From Beroe forskalii (taxonomy: Eukaryota; Ctenophora; Nuda; Beroida; Beroidae): a DNA stretch of 64,000 nucleotides. Shown in pieces: positions 46,340-57,227 of the stretch. Each line of letters begins with the position of its first letter. Position 1 is the stretch's first letter. The notes under the pieces were generated by a model. That model ran no database searches. It had not been told where the DNA came from and worked only from the letters and a program-made list of their open reading frames with translations. Where the stretch lies: the NCBI GenBank assembly GCA_011033025.1, contig WFMF01000001.1, forward strand, positions 921,755 through 985,754. The letters run 5' to 3'. The position numbers were made by a program, and so were the translations under genes.

Positions 46340-47960
46340 TTCCCAAACCACGATCTCTGCCAACCCTCTCATTTGCCTTTTTGTATTCACAAATAGGCCA
46401 ATGGGGAGGGAAAAAATTATTAAGCACTAAGCAGTTTATATAGGAACTAGAAAGGCCCGTTGGGCCTGCTAGATAATACAGGATCAAATGATAAGCTCTC
46501 AAAAATTTTATGAAGGAGCAAACTTGACCATTATTCTTTAGTTACTTTTAGTGATGCTGGACCGTGCAAGTTTGATCATTATAATTTGCTTGTATGATGA
46601 ATTTAAATCTGAAGATTAAAACCGATGATCGTACTCATACTGAACGTTGAATCGAAGCATTGATTTACGCCAAGAGCAGTATTATTCCAAAATCGCAATG
46701 TGCTATGCCCAAATTCGTTCAATCTTAAGTTGCTGTAAATTCACATTTTTCCGTAACCATAAACTCAGCATTGATTTAAATTGACCGACGTCTGTCACAG
46801 ATTTATGAAGAGATGCTAACGGAAATAGCCTCCACGATGCCAGCCATACCCGTTCTCTATTTCCAGATCTTGAATTTCAAATGAAAAACAGTAAACACGT
46901 CGTTCTTTCAAACGCTAAAACGCAGCAATCAACAACGTATCAGAAATCACTCGCATAGAACTGATCATAATCTGCACGTGCAGAATATCTGTATCCATAG
47001 CAACGGCGCAACTGAGCCCAGCTTAGCCTTCCTTTCTCTTGATATCATCTTGGCAAGCTCAAATTTAATTGTATACGGCGGCACAAACATTATTCACGTG
47101 TGAATTCATTTTATATTTAAGATTGCTCACGATATTTTTATTGCCTTCACATTTCACAACTTTTGAGTCGTATATAAGTATAGCGGAAGAGTAAAGAAGC
47201 GGAGACCTTATTTCATGCCAATATGCCACACGAAGTATTTTTACGTTGCGTTTCTCAGGCATTTTGTTCGACATTGTTTCAATAACAATTGATGAGTAAT
47301 TTATTAATTCTTTTTTTTATTTCAAAATTTCAATTAAATTAGAATTATCTTACAATATCATCTGGGATAATATCTGATAAAATATTATAAAATAACCCCC
47401 ATAATTGAGGCTAAACCTGCAACACAGTATGAAACCGTAATAAGAGCAGGGCCTGACAACCACCAATCAAAACATATATGATATGTTAATAATATCGGCT
47501 AATTTATAACTTAGGCTCATACTGTGTGGTAGGTAATGACTAGAAAGCAAAAATTCAAATTACAATTTGCCCAATTAGAAACTGTAAGATATCTAGATAA
47601 TAATAAGTTAATAAGTCAATAAATTATAATCATAAAATAAGAATTATTTAATTTAATAAGCATTTGAGATAAGTCAATAAATTAGAATTATAAAATTAGA
47701 ATTATTTAATTTAATAAGCATTTGAGACAATCATTGCTCATTATTTTGGCTTTCATCACTTAAATCGATATAAGATTAAGTTACATAGTCCACAAAAGTT
47801 ATAATGTATAAGTTAAAATGGAGACTTTGATTTTACTCAGAAATATAGTTTTATCTATGAGGAAACTCTAGCAACAGCTGCAAGATCACACAAGAATGTA
47901 CGATCATATCATTTAAATACATACTCGGGAACTAGAAACAAAGTGTGACCCAAGATGATA
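46340..47960. other. no gene seen; AT-rich
   Basis: Short tandem duplication at 47620-47730 (tcaataaattagaattataa and taataagcatttgagata blocks, twice). No exon was identified. Confidence 0.45.
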
Positions 47961-48020
47961 CTGACGACTAGACACTCCCTGGGGTCATTGAAATATTTAT
48001 GCCTGCAGTTTTATCAGTTT

Positions 48021-48329
48021 TTAATCAGGCCAACCTAGGTCACTGGACAATAGAAAACTACGTAGTTTACATTTGAATACAGCAAAGGATTTATCTTGCC
48101 TTATTTCACATGGTATGTTATTCCAGAGCATCGTGGTCCTATAAAAGAAACTATTTCTAAAGCTATCACAGTGCGGCTTTATGCTGCATTTGATGTGAGT
48201 TTGATCAGTACTGTCAATAATTGCAGAGGTTTTTCTCGTTAATCTCACATCATGAGGCTTGGTTATCGAAAAATAAGGTGGTAAATCAATCGGGATCAAT
48301 CTATTGATAATTTGAAATAACAATAACAA
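48021..48329 (-). pseudogene. C-terminal fragment of LINE ORF2
   Basis: It contains FFYRTTMLWNNIPCEIR and FKCKLRSFLL, the typical end of CR1/Jockey ORF2. It is out of frame with the preceding piece. Confidence 0.8.
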
Positions 48330-48351
48330 ATCATTCAGAGCAAATTTGATT

Positions 48352-49653
48352 TTAAAAAGGCAAGATATCTAATTCTTTAAGTTTTTCAGCATATATGGCA
48401 TCACTATAATGATCAAATGGTTGTCCATTTATCCATTTTATGGCCTTCTTTTGGATAGACTCAAATTTGTGTAACTGATTTTTTGCTGATAGGGTGCCAA
48501 ATAACCGAACAGTGTTCAAAGATTGATCGAATAACAGTGAGATAAAATGCCCTTTTTGTCTCTTGTTAGATGTGAAATGGCATGTACGCATGAGAAGTGC
48601 AAGCTTGGAACTTGCACGCTTAGTGAGTTTATCACATTGTTCAGTCCAGTGAAGTTTGGTTGTGACAGTGACTCCTAAATCTACCTGTGACTGAGTGTAA
48701 TCAATAAATACATTACCAAGTTTGTATATGAATATCGTACAAGGTAAATTATGTAATATGTTTCGTTGGTTAGAAACAGATAGTGCTTTACATTTGGAAG
48801 GATGGAATTTCATTCTATTAGCTATAGACCAATCATTTAGATTATTAATATCACTTTGAAGTGCGAAGTGATCTTCTGAGAGATATATTTCCCTCCAGAT
48901 CTTAGTGTCATCTGCATAGAGGGTGATGTTTGTGCCATCCGAAATACAATTAAACATGTCATTTATGAAGATAACAAACAACAAAGGGCCTAAAATAGAA
49001 CCCTGTGGTACACCTGATTTGACAGGTAGGACCCCTGACTTGAAACCTCCCACAATAACTTCCTGCTGCCGGTCCTGAAGATAAGACTTTATGAAACGTA
49101 GCATCAACTGAGTATGATCAAGTTCATTCATGAATAATTCCAAAAATTTTTGATGTAGTTCAACTGTTGTAGAACTATCTGGCCAGCGAATTTCAGGAAA
49201 ATTTAGATCTCCAATAAGGAGGTGCTTATCTAACTTCTTTTTACTGGCCAAGGTCGTAAGGTAACTTTTGATCAAGTCAAAATTTTCGACACCTAGTGTA
49301 CCTACCCTATAAAACGTGGATAGACTGAAACGCTTTCCAGTCGGAAGTTTGAAGTTTAACGTGAGAATTTCAGCTTGGATTTTGATGAGGCCAACCTGTG
49401 TGGACTCTAGACCTATATCTTTTCTGTGTGCAATCAGCACACCTCCGCCATTTTTTCTGAATTTTTTGGGCTGTGCTGGATCAAAGGGATGCGTCTTTCC
49501 AGAACGGTCACAACGTAATACTTTGTAGCTGTTTTCTGGGAGGATTTCTGAGTCTAATATGGATGGCTTTGTCCATGATTCATTTAAAATTACAATATCA
49601 GGCTTATGCTCGAAAATAAAACTTTGGAGTTCATAAATTTTTTTCATGTTCAA
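48352..49653 (-). pseudogene. LINE ORF2: endonuclease joined in frame to the C-half of reverse transcriptase
   Basis: 433 codons. Endonuclease signatures: LNESWT (23-28), GGGV (69-72) and GDLNF (148-152). At about residue 181 it jumps to FIKSYLQDRQQEVIVG, then SGVPQGSILGP (213-223) and YADDT (246-250), then the C-terminal LINE domain. The end of the endonuclease (SDH motif) and the fingers with the first catalytic Asp (the D of the LDYSKAFD-type motif) are missing. The protein is open but should lack polymerase activity. Confidence 0.88.
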
Positions 49654-49688
49654 GGGCGGTGACTCGGATTTAAGGTCTCTTGGTATGA

Positions 49689-50351
49689 TCAGACCCTGAA
49701 CATTGTTGTAAAGATCTTAAGTGGTCTGGTCTGCACATTTTGGTTTGAACGTGGGCCAGGGTTAAGTAGATTAGGGTTTATTATCGTTATTAGTACGAAG
49801 TTTAGCATAAAAAACCAGTATAGTAACATTTGGAAAAGCTTATTTATTCTACTTATAGTTGGTGTTCTAAATTTATCATTGCACAGAGTTAATCGGTAAA
49901 GCACAAAATATCTGACCTTCCTGTTTAAGTGAGCAGATCTTATTATGATTGAGACGAGGATGGCGAAGAGATGTTTAATATGAGAAAGTGCAATGGTGAA
50001 TTGATGAAACTCATTTTTGAGCTGATTCCCTGGCCATAAGTAGGATACAGATTTTATTGGGACATTTTTACAAGACGTGATTAACATAGACATACTTAAT
50101 GCACCAAACAACGTTACAACGTACAGATACAATACAAGTGACAGAATAACATTAATCGACATAGAACTAACAATACATGACGGACTTCTACGTAGTTTAC
50201 AAGATACACGTAAACACTTACCCCTACTCATACCTTTTGACTGATTGTACACTCCAATACGTTCACGATATAAATCTAGATCAACCATGTCAATAAGTAA
50301 TCGTACATCGTCAACCGGCATTGAGTTGGGGTATATAATTCCACAGAACAT
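49689..50351 (-). pseudogene. hydrophobic leader of LINE ORF2 with NPGP motif
   Basis: 220 codons with three hydrophobic stretches (about residues 66-92, 126-138 and 173-191), ending in LLNPGP (195-200). In many APE-type LINEs an NPGP-containing segment precedes the endonuclease, sometimes as an active 2A-like peptide. Here the residues before NPGP are not the D-x-E-x consensus. The endonuclease frame resumes about 60 nt later in another frame (NVQGLIIPRDL), so the leader and ORF2 are probably one frame broken by a shift. Confidence 0.6.
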
Positions 50352-50374
50352 GCATTGCTAATGATCGATAATCA

Positions 50375-51901
50375 TCATACTCTGATAACAGGATTAAATC
50401 TGCCGCGGATCTTGGCAATAAAAGCACGAGCCAAAACACTTAGACCTTTATTACTGAGGTGAACTCCATCCCATCGATATAGGTCAGGATTGATGTGATT
50501 GTTTTTGCCCAGAAATTCACTAAAAATATCGAGATAATAGCATCGAGTTAAGGCACACAATTTCACAAGAAGCTTATTGAAACCAAGAACATTGCTCACA
50601 GTAAAAGCATTTTCCACCCTCTGAGGCAACAATGACTGAATATAAACTGTGGCATTTGGGTAGTAGCTCTTGATTTTAGAGATGAGGTTCTCCAAGGGTG
50701 TGTACAAATGACCGACAGTGCTCTTCCTGTTATTGCGAAGGTCATTGGTACCCACACTTAGGATAACCTTATCCACCGGCTCTGATGGGTCCTCATTCCT
50801 GTAATGCCCATCAAGCAGTTCACTGAGATGACTGATTTTAGCCCCTCTCTTACAAAGATTGACAACCTGGACCTTACCAGAGGTCCCTGATAGCTTGTTG
50901 TAGTCCAGATAGTAGGGAATGGAGGTACCAAGGACCAGAGTTGTTTTACGAGCAGTGGCAGGGGCCTGACGGGGTCGAGGGGACGTGGGTTTGCTGACAA
51001 ATGGCCATTCATCCTTTACTTCAGTATATCTTATCTTTCGAAAAGATATACTGAATCTCTCGCTGCATTCACGATTTCTGGCCGGCAGTACCTGGTGTTT
51101 CGTGTTGGCCTGTGCCCCAGGGTTCATGACAAAGAGAGACCCCTCTTGAAGAGTGTGCTTTCCACATAGCTGCCCATTTTTCTTGTCAAATATGCCAATA
51201 TCCCGGGTTTCCCCAACTGAAAAGCATGCAATCGGACAGGACTGATCGATGTAGCTCTCGTCATCTGAGTGAGGGCGAGTTCTGGCAGCTCCGTCTGCAT
51301 AGAAGTTCACTATGCAACTGTTGAAGTCACTACCCCCTGTTAGGCTTGATGCCAGGGACCGCAGCCTACTGATGTTAGGGAAATTGTCCATATCCATGGA
51401 GGGCAAGTTCGTATTTTGAGGACTTTTGATGATCCACTGAGATGCCACCTTACGCCTATCTTCAGTCCCTGACTTCTCTCTGAGTCCCAAGGATTCAATT
51501 TCAGCTGCAAGTTCTGTCATGAAATCAACTGGCGATTCAGGTGGGTTGGCGCTAGATGGAGACAGCAGTAGAGACCCAGCTTGATTGCTGGTGGTGGGCT
51601 GAACTGACTCAGAAGATGGAAAGATGATATGAGGAATAATGGAAAATTGCTCATTGAGAGAGTTTGAATCTGAGCTTTTCTTATTGTTCAACACATTTTG
51701 ACAATGGCAAAGAACCTCACGCAAACACTTATCATCTGCATTACTGAGTAACGAGAGTACCTGTTGGGTGATGTCTGGAGAAGTGTTGGAGGATGAAGGA
51801 GAGGTATCAGAAGGTAGAGGAGGTGAGGATGTCTCAATGTTCTGCTCATTCTGTAAACCGGTTGACATTGTCTTCCTTCCTATTACATTGCCATACCTCA
51901 A
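50375..51901 (-). CDS. LINE ORF1: AlkB-like dioxygenase plus SGNH hydrolase
   Basis: 508 codons, open. Residues 1-165 are Ser/Pro-rich. Residues about 170-292 look like an AlkB-type Fe(II)/2-oxoglutarate dioxygenase: NFYADG (199-204), the iron ligands H211-x-D213 and H269, and R282 with R288 (R-x5-R, 2-oxoglutarate and substrate contacts). Residues about 320-505 look like an SGNH/GDSL hydrolase: S327 in LGTS, G353, N386 in GTND, and D478-x-x-H481 in WDGVHLSNKG. Esterase domains are known in CR1-family ORF1. AlkB domains remove alkyl groups from nucleic acids and occur in some plant RNA viruses. The combination in a LINE ORF1 is unusual as far as I know. A second Met at residue 12 is an alternative start. 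Confidence 0.85.
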   Translation of the reverse strand: MRYGNVIGRKTMSTGLQNEQNIETSSPPLPSDTSPSSSNTSPDITQQVLSLLSNADDKCLREVLCHCQNVLNNKKSSDSNSLNEQFSIIPHIIFPSSESVQPTTSNQAGSLLLSPSSANPPESPVDFMTELAAEIESLGLREKSGTEDRRKVASQWIIKSPQNTNLPSMDMDNFPNISRLRSLASSLTGGSDFNSCIVNFYADGAARTRPHSDDESYIDQSCPIACFSVGETRDIGIFDKKNGQLCGKHTLQEGSLFVMNPGAQANTKHQVLPARNRECSERFSISFRKIRYTEVKDEWPFVSKPTSPRPRQAPATARKTTLVLGTSIPYYLDYNKLSGTSGKVQVVNLCKRGAKISHLSELLDGHYRNEDPSEPVDKVILSVGTNDLRNNRKSTVGHLYTPLENLISKIKSYYPNATVYIQSLLPQRVENAFTVSNVLGFNKLLVKLCALTRCYYLDIFSEFLGKNNHINPDLYRWDGVHLSNKGLSVLARAFIAKIRGRFNPVIRV

Positions 51902-52015
51902 ATTTGATTGTATAAAGTAGTGTTGTAAAGCTAATCGTACGCAGGTTTTACAGCAAAATCTTTAATCTTTTAATTATGACCTCAATGTACATTTTAAATA
52001 TCTTTGAGTCTTGAT

Positions 52016-52583
52016 ACATTGCATCGAAGATTCTTAGCTATCCTATCTGGCAATGGTGGGCTGCAATGTACACTTAACTAACTAACTTGGTAAATCTTAT
52101 CCGTTGAGATGGAAGTGCCATCAGAGTTCCGACCACCGCGTTGGTGAGTGGTCTATCAGAGAGTTGGACCAGCTGCAGCTGTACCCAGCGAACGAAGGCT
52201 CGTCCGGTCTCAGAGAAACGCGTCGAAAGTTTCTGCAGCTTTCACATGGCTAGGTACCCTATTCCATAACTTAGGTCCTTGTACCGCAAGGATGAAGTGT
52301 CACAGGAATTCGGGACTACATTGTGGATAATCTTCCACATCGTCAGAATGACATATCTCTCCCCTCTACGCTGCAGTGGCACGAGCTTCAATTGGGAGAG
52401 CCTTTCCCAATATATATAAAAGGTCAAAAAAAATTGTATGAAATGCAGGTTTTTTAAAACTTCTATGTACAAAAAAGTTTTTAAAATAACCAGCATTTCA
52501 TGCTAAAAATTGGACGGCTAAGTGACACCATACAGCCCACCATTGCCAGAAAGGATAGCTAACAACCTTCGATGCAATTTACC
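52016..52583. repeat. inverted repeat pair enclosing a LINE relic
   Basis: The arm at 52016-52068 (tgcatcgaagattcttagct, atcctatctggcaatggtgg) is the reverse complement of 52530-52583 with few differences. The enclosed 460 bp contains a broken LINE 3' fragment. It may be a fold-back element or an inverted duplication around the relic. Confidence 0.75.
52130..52420 (-). pseudogene. LINE ORF2 C-terminal relic
   Basis: One frame gives YWERLSQLKLVPLQRRGERY and MWKIIHNVVP. A second frame gives FILAVQGPKLWNRVPSHVKA. Both are typical of the last 150 residues of CR1/Jockey ORF2, so the coding order is preserved but frameshifted. Confidence 0.8.
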
Positions 52584-52599
52584 ATGATATTTTAAAGGC

Positions 52600-54040
52600 A
52601 TGTAGATGTCATAAGTAAACATTTTGTTATTTAGTTGCGCGCAATTTTCAAACCCAAGGAAATATTTTTTGCGTGCGTTCTAATTTTCAATACTACTTCT
52701 CCTCTTTAACTACTCGCAACTCATGTAGTAACATGAACATGATGCAGAGGTATAGTCTCTGTACATGATGTTACTGATATCTGTTTGGCTCACTATGTGG
52801 GCCCATCGCACAACCTGATGTGTGGTTTCTAATACGAATTGGAAAAACGCAGGCGAAAATTTACTGTTCTGCTATACTCCCTGACTTAGGCTTTCTTAAC
52901 ATAGAAGAAGAAGGGGCTGAGTCGGGTACTACACAATTTACTGTCGGAACTACCGGTATGACATCAAGCCGACCTAGGTGGATAGACTTCATGGTCAGAG
53001 CAGCTTTGAATTCGCTATACTACAACTTAACAATTGTGAAGGCAATCAAAATATCGTGAGCAATTCCTATTGGTGCCTTTGATATATTCTAAAGCCATGA
53101 AATTGCAAAAACTTTCAATGAGTATTTGTGATGTCACAGTTTTCTAACTTGTGTCATCTTTTCCTACATAGTTACATAGCCTCCAGATCATATACCAATA
53201 TAACTTCCAATTTTTGTATTTCAGAGTTTCCGTTTTCCTGGCAGCACTCAGTTTGGTGTCACTGCTGTTGGGTGTCCCGCAAGCTGCTGCAATGTCCCTG
53301 GCAGCACTCTCTTCGAGGTGTCATTTGTCACTGCCAAATGCTGCTCGGTGTCTGGTGTCCCCCGAACTATAGTCTTGTGTTCTTGAATTATAGTCTGATG
53401 TCCGAACTATAGTCATATGTCCGAACTATAGTCTGATTTTCGAACTATAGTCTGATGTCCGGTACATCCTTTTCATAATTCCGTTTAAGAATGATGTGTA
53501 TCGAATCAGTAAGTTTTATTAACTTTTCAAGAGTTAAGTTTATGATACGATCATACCAAAATTCAATTCAATCGTATTTGTTGTGGTTTATCTTGCTGAA
53601 TTTATTTTGGCGTGTGCTAGATAATTATTTTTCGCTGAAAATATGTTGAGTGTAAGTGAAACTTGTGTTATGGTGATCTCTGTTCATGATATCGCATTTA
53701 ATTGAAATGAATTTGACTCTATTCTATATATTTGGCTTTGAATCTGTATCACTGTTAATATTTAATTGAAAGTAAATGTTGTTGTCAGTGCTGGATGATG
53801 GAACTATGATCAAATATCATTAAATTGACAAGTATGATCACCAATAACCAAAGGATAATTTATCGTAGCCATGCCGCCTGTAGTGTTGCCGCGTAATTTC
53901 TACATGCCTTCGAACGTGCCCTGTTCGTGCTGCGCGCGTCAAATATTGGCGCGCACAGCACGTACGCTCACATTTGCCTCTGAATCCATAGGTGTGTGTC
54001 CCGTAGGGAAGCGCCGCGCGCGTACACACACCTATGCGGG
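52600..54040. other. no gene; short repeats and GC hairpins
   Basis: Positions 53355-53460 repeat cgaactatagtctgatgtc about five times. Positions 53925-53963 form a hairpin with arms cgtgctgcgcgcg and cgcgcacagcacg, and 53987-54037 another with arms cataggtgtgtg and cacacacctatg. Nothing else was recognised. Confidence 0.5.
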
Positions 54041-54047
54041 CTTAGGA

Positions 54048-55770
54048 AACCTCCATTTAAACTGCATCCCATAAAATGAACTTGTCGTATGATGTATGAC
54101 CCGCTGACTCCAGCCGAGAAGGTCTGTCAACGTCAGACAAAAATGAACTGGCTAATTATAAAAGTTGACAGTGACACCTATTTATTACTGGTTTGTACCC
54201 TTTAAGGGGGGGGGGGGGGGGGGGGTTCAACCCATTCTTTTTGAAAACATGTTCCTGAGACTTATAAATGGCATTGGTACACTTCCCTATAGTGAATGTT
54301 TGGACAAACTTGGTTTGACAACTTTGGCTGAAAGATCAAGAATAAGAGGTGACCTCATAGAAACATTTAAAATGGTTAATAATCAAGTTGAATATGGTAA
54401 AGGTTTGTTTAAACTTGGTAGAAGTAGAAGGAATCTGTTAACTCATAAGACAGCTAATGTTAATTTGTCAAAGGATATAAGCAGATTGTCTGACAATTTT
54501 ATTTCTGAAAGAGTCCGGCAATTTTGGAATGATTTACCTAAATCAGTGAGAGATGTTTCAACTGTTGATAATTTCAAAGCTAGTCTGGAGTGTTATAAAA
54601 ATGATTCAAAGTGTCTTAGCCCTAGCAACTTTTGGTATGTATCTTCACAAGTTCTAGAAAAAATAGAAGGGAGCAGTTATTTGTCAAATAAGATGAAGTT
54701 TAACCAGTATTTGAGGAAAAATCCTTTTGTGGCCAAGAAGAAGGGCATCAACATCAACTCTTCATAGTTGTTTGTCCATAAGTTACTTAACTTTTTATCA
54801 TGTTTTTCAGGCTTGATTTTGACAGATTTAAGTTATTGGACGCCTGTGTTAAAGGGTGTGTTTTTTATTGAAAGCCAATTTATGTTTACTAGTGAATTGA
54901 AGTGAGATGGTTAAATACCATTATGTTTTTATTATTATTATTTATTAGATAATGGTTGCCCCAAAAGATATACTAACTTTTTGGCCGGGTTTGAACTTTG
55001 GTACCCTCAGACCCACTGGGGCCATCATGGTGCTGGCGCCAAAAGTGTGCCTAAAATTGGCGCATTTTTTCCAAAAGCAAATTGGATGGGATCTGAGGTT
55101 TGCAATTGATAGATAATGGTCCCCTGAGTTACCATAAAAAAAATTTAAAGTCGATATTGCAAAGAATGGTCTAGTTATGGCTGAAAAAACATGTGCCCAT
55201 ATATTGATATTTAGCCTGTAACTTGGCCAAATATCAATATTTTGAATGAAACAAACGTTATTCAATAAATAGAGTTGGGTACATAATCTCTGCTAGTTTG
55301 TGGTTGATTGCTAAAATGGCGATTTGAGCCTTGAGGTCAAAATCTTCTAAAACCACAAATTGCATTTTCTCAGTTCACATTTTTTCCAAAGTGCACTTTA
55401 CTCAAACGCTTATAAACTTCAGTTATCATTGATATTTTGCATAATTATTTTTATTTTTACCTGAAACTAGACTAAATTCCTCAGAAAAAATTACTCTAAC
55501 TAGAGCCCTCTTTTGTTTATCGGCGCACCTGGTTGGTGAAGAAACAAATGGACTTGGATTTTTTGAGTTAGGCCTCAAAAAATTTGGAGTTTTTAAGGGG
55601 GGGGGGTGAAGGGGTTCAACCCCTTATATTTGAAAAAAAAAAACGATTTTCAAGATAGGAGCTGGCAGGATGGTCAGGGTGTATACCAACATTTTGACAG
55701 TGGTCACTGGTCCCATGGAATTCCAACATTGCCCATACATGAGGCCTCCAGAGAGCAAGAAATGGTGTAG
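54048..55770 (+). repeat. ~1 kb dispersed repeat, copy 1, interrupted by a LINE fragment
   Basis: Collinear with 57228-58255 (starting at cctccatttaaactgcatcc, including ataatggttgccccaaaaga and gatggtcagggtgtatacca). It is interrupted at about 54259-54948 by a LINE 3' end. It includes a G-run at 54204-54226. Confidence 0.85.
54259..54948 (+). mobile_element. 5'-truncated LINE 3' end in an identified target
   Basis: It encodes the C-terminus of a LINE ORF2 (LPYSECLDKLGLTTLAERSR ... FISERVRQFWNDLPKSVRDV) up to 54767, then a 3' UTR ending in a TTA-rich tail. The empty site is preserved in the second repeat copy (ttcctgagataatgg near 57430). There is little or no target duplication. Confidence 0.85.
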
Positions 55771-55779
55771 GGGGCCCTC

Positions 55780-57225
55780 GTCCCACCGCCAAAATAGTCA
55801 CGGAAACACACTGAAGTTGAAAGGAAAACTTTGAAGATCTTCCTAACTAAACTGGTTATCGTATAAAGCTACTTTTGGTCACGCTTCTCACTCCTAATCT
55901 TTCCACTGTGTTTGTCTTGGTGTTTTGCTCTACATCAAGGTTGATCCAGACCTGGAATGTGACCTACAAGGTCTTCAGACTTTCGAATTGCGGGAGAAGT
56001 CTGAAATGGCCAACACTTTGTGGACGTTATTTTCGGGTGGCCCCACTGTAAAAAGATTTCTGAAGCGCAAGTTTCCCTTTCAACCCTTTCAACAACTGCC
56101 CTCGCCTTTTTCCCGATGAGCACACATGCAGTATGCTTTCTTACAATCGTAGTTCAATGAATTGGAGTTTGGATATGTTGCGTACAAAAAGCAGTTACTT
56201 TCAATTGAATTGTCAAAGTAAAACACTGTCATTTGTGTCAATAATAACTTCGTATTATTCTAAAAACTAATTTAAATATACAAAGAAATGTGTTAAGAGA
56301 ATTCCACAGCTTTCCGCCTACTAGTTACTTAAACTAGTTCGTTGGAAATGAACCTAATTCTCAAGCAAAATTTGGGAGCTCACTCAACGAGATTTAGAAC
56401 GGCCCGAGACGAATGTCTCGGGCCGTTATTTTTTTTTTTAATTTTTTAAATTTTGATATATAGGTTTTCGTGTCTGGCGCGAACGCCAAACGTTTTTTTG
56501 CTATAAAAAGCGTCTACAGACTACAACGTTGTTAGCATTTGCGCGCGCGCAATTGCTAACAATGTAGCGCCGCGACTTGAGGCTTCATGGCGCGGCGTAA
56601 AATAGGTGGGGACACCACTATTACAATCAGTTTTAGAATATAATGACAAGCAGGGGTCTGGGGCAGCAGCCCCAGAAGCCAGACGTCCTTAGTAATTAAA
56701 TCAACCCCCTGATATAATTTTGTGACTCATTTCGTTTTGTTGTTAGATTGAAAATTTCATTGTTTTGCATTCAAATTTTGGAGTTTGTTTTCAAACATGT
56801 GGAGCCAGATTTTTGGCTCCACTGCCATGTCTAAATAATTTCAATTCATCTTCGCTAAGATTAGAAGAGATAATAATCTTTGGACTCATTTAGTTTGTTT
56901 ATCAAAACACACTCCTCAATACATGATCCTTTTTAAGCCGAGTATCAATCAATGTATGACCCAAGGTGATGATAATCTTCGGATATATTTGGTTAATTAT
57001 TTCTCAAAATAAGAGAAAAAATTCTGATTAAAACTAAGCAGCATCTGGAAAAGAAATAGATCAAACTCGAAAGCGAAGATGATCCTCACAGATTGGGTTC
57101 ATTTTTTGTATGAGAAATTTGAAAACTTACCTTCGGTCTGAGCCTTATCTTCCCTATGGGAATGAGATTGGACCAAATATGAAGGGGTGAATTGAAGTTG
57201 AATTTACAAATTGAAGTTGGGCACC
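55780..57225. other. no gene; hairpin with T-run
   Basis: A perfect 13 bp stem (aacggcccgagac / gtctcgggccgtt, loop gaat) lies at 56398-56427 and is followed by a long T-run. Positions 56500-56605 are GCGC-rich (tttgcgcgcgcgcaattg). No exon was recognised. Confidence 0.5.
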
Positions 57226-57227
57226 TC

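Larger units (their letters stand above)
47970..51950 (-). mobile_element. LINE with AlkB-SGNH ORF1 and deleted ORF2
   Basis: A second, unrelated CR1-like non-LTR element on the minus strand, in order: ORF1 (51901-50375), hydrophobic ORF2 leader (50351-49689), endonuclease fused to partial reverse transcriptase (49653-48352), and a shifted C-terminal piece (48329-48021). ORF1 is open while ORF2 carries an internal deletion and frameshifts. The outer borders are approximate; no target duplication was identified. Confidence 0.8.

Noticed and set aside
54204..54226. Gly-rich start of the 54165-54767 frame
   Set aside because: The Gly run is a G homopolymer from the 1 kb repeat; the LINE coding sequence begins only after about 54259.
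56398..56440. Bacterial intrinsic terminator
   Set aside because: The surroundings are animal intergenic DNA with introns and LINEs; only the hairpin itself is supported.
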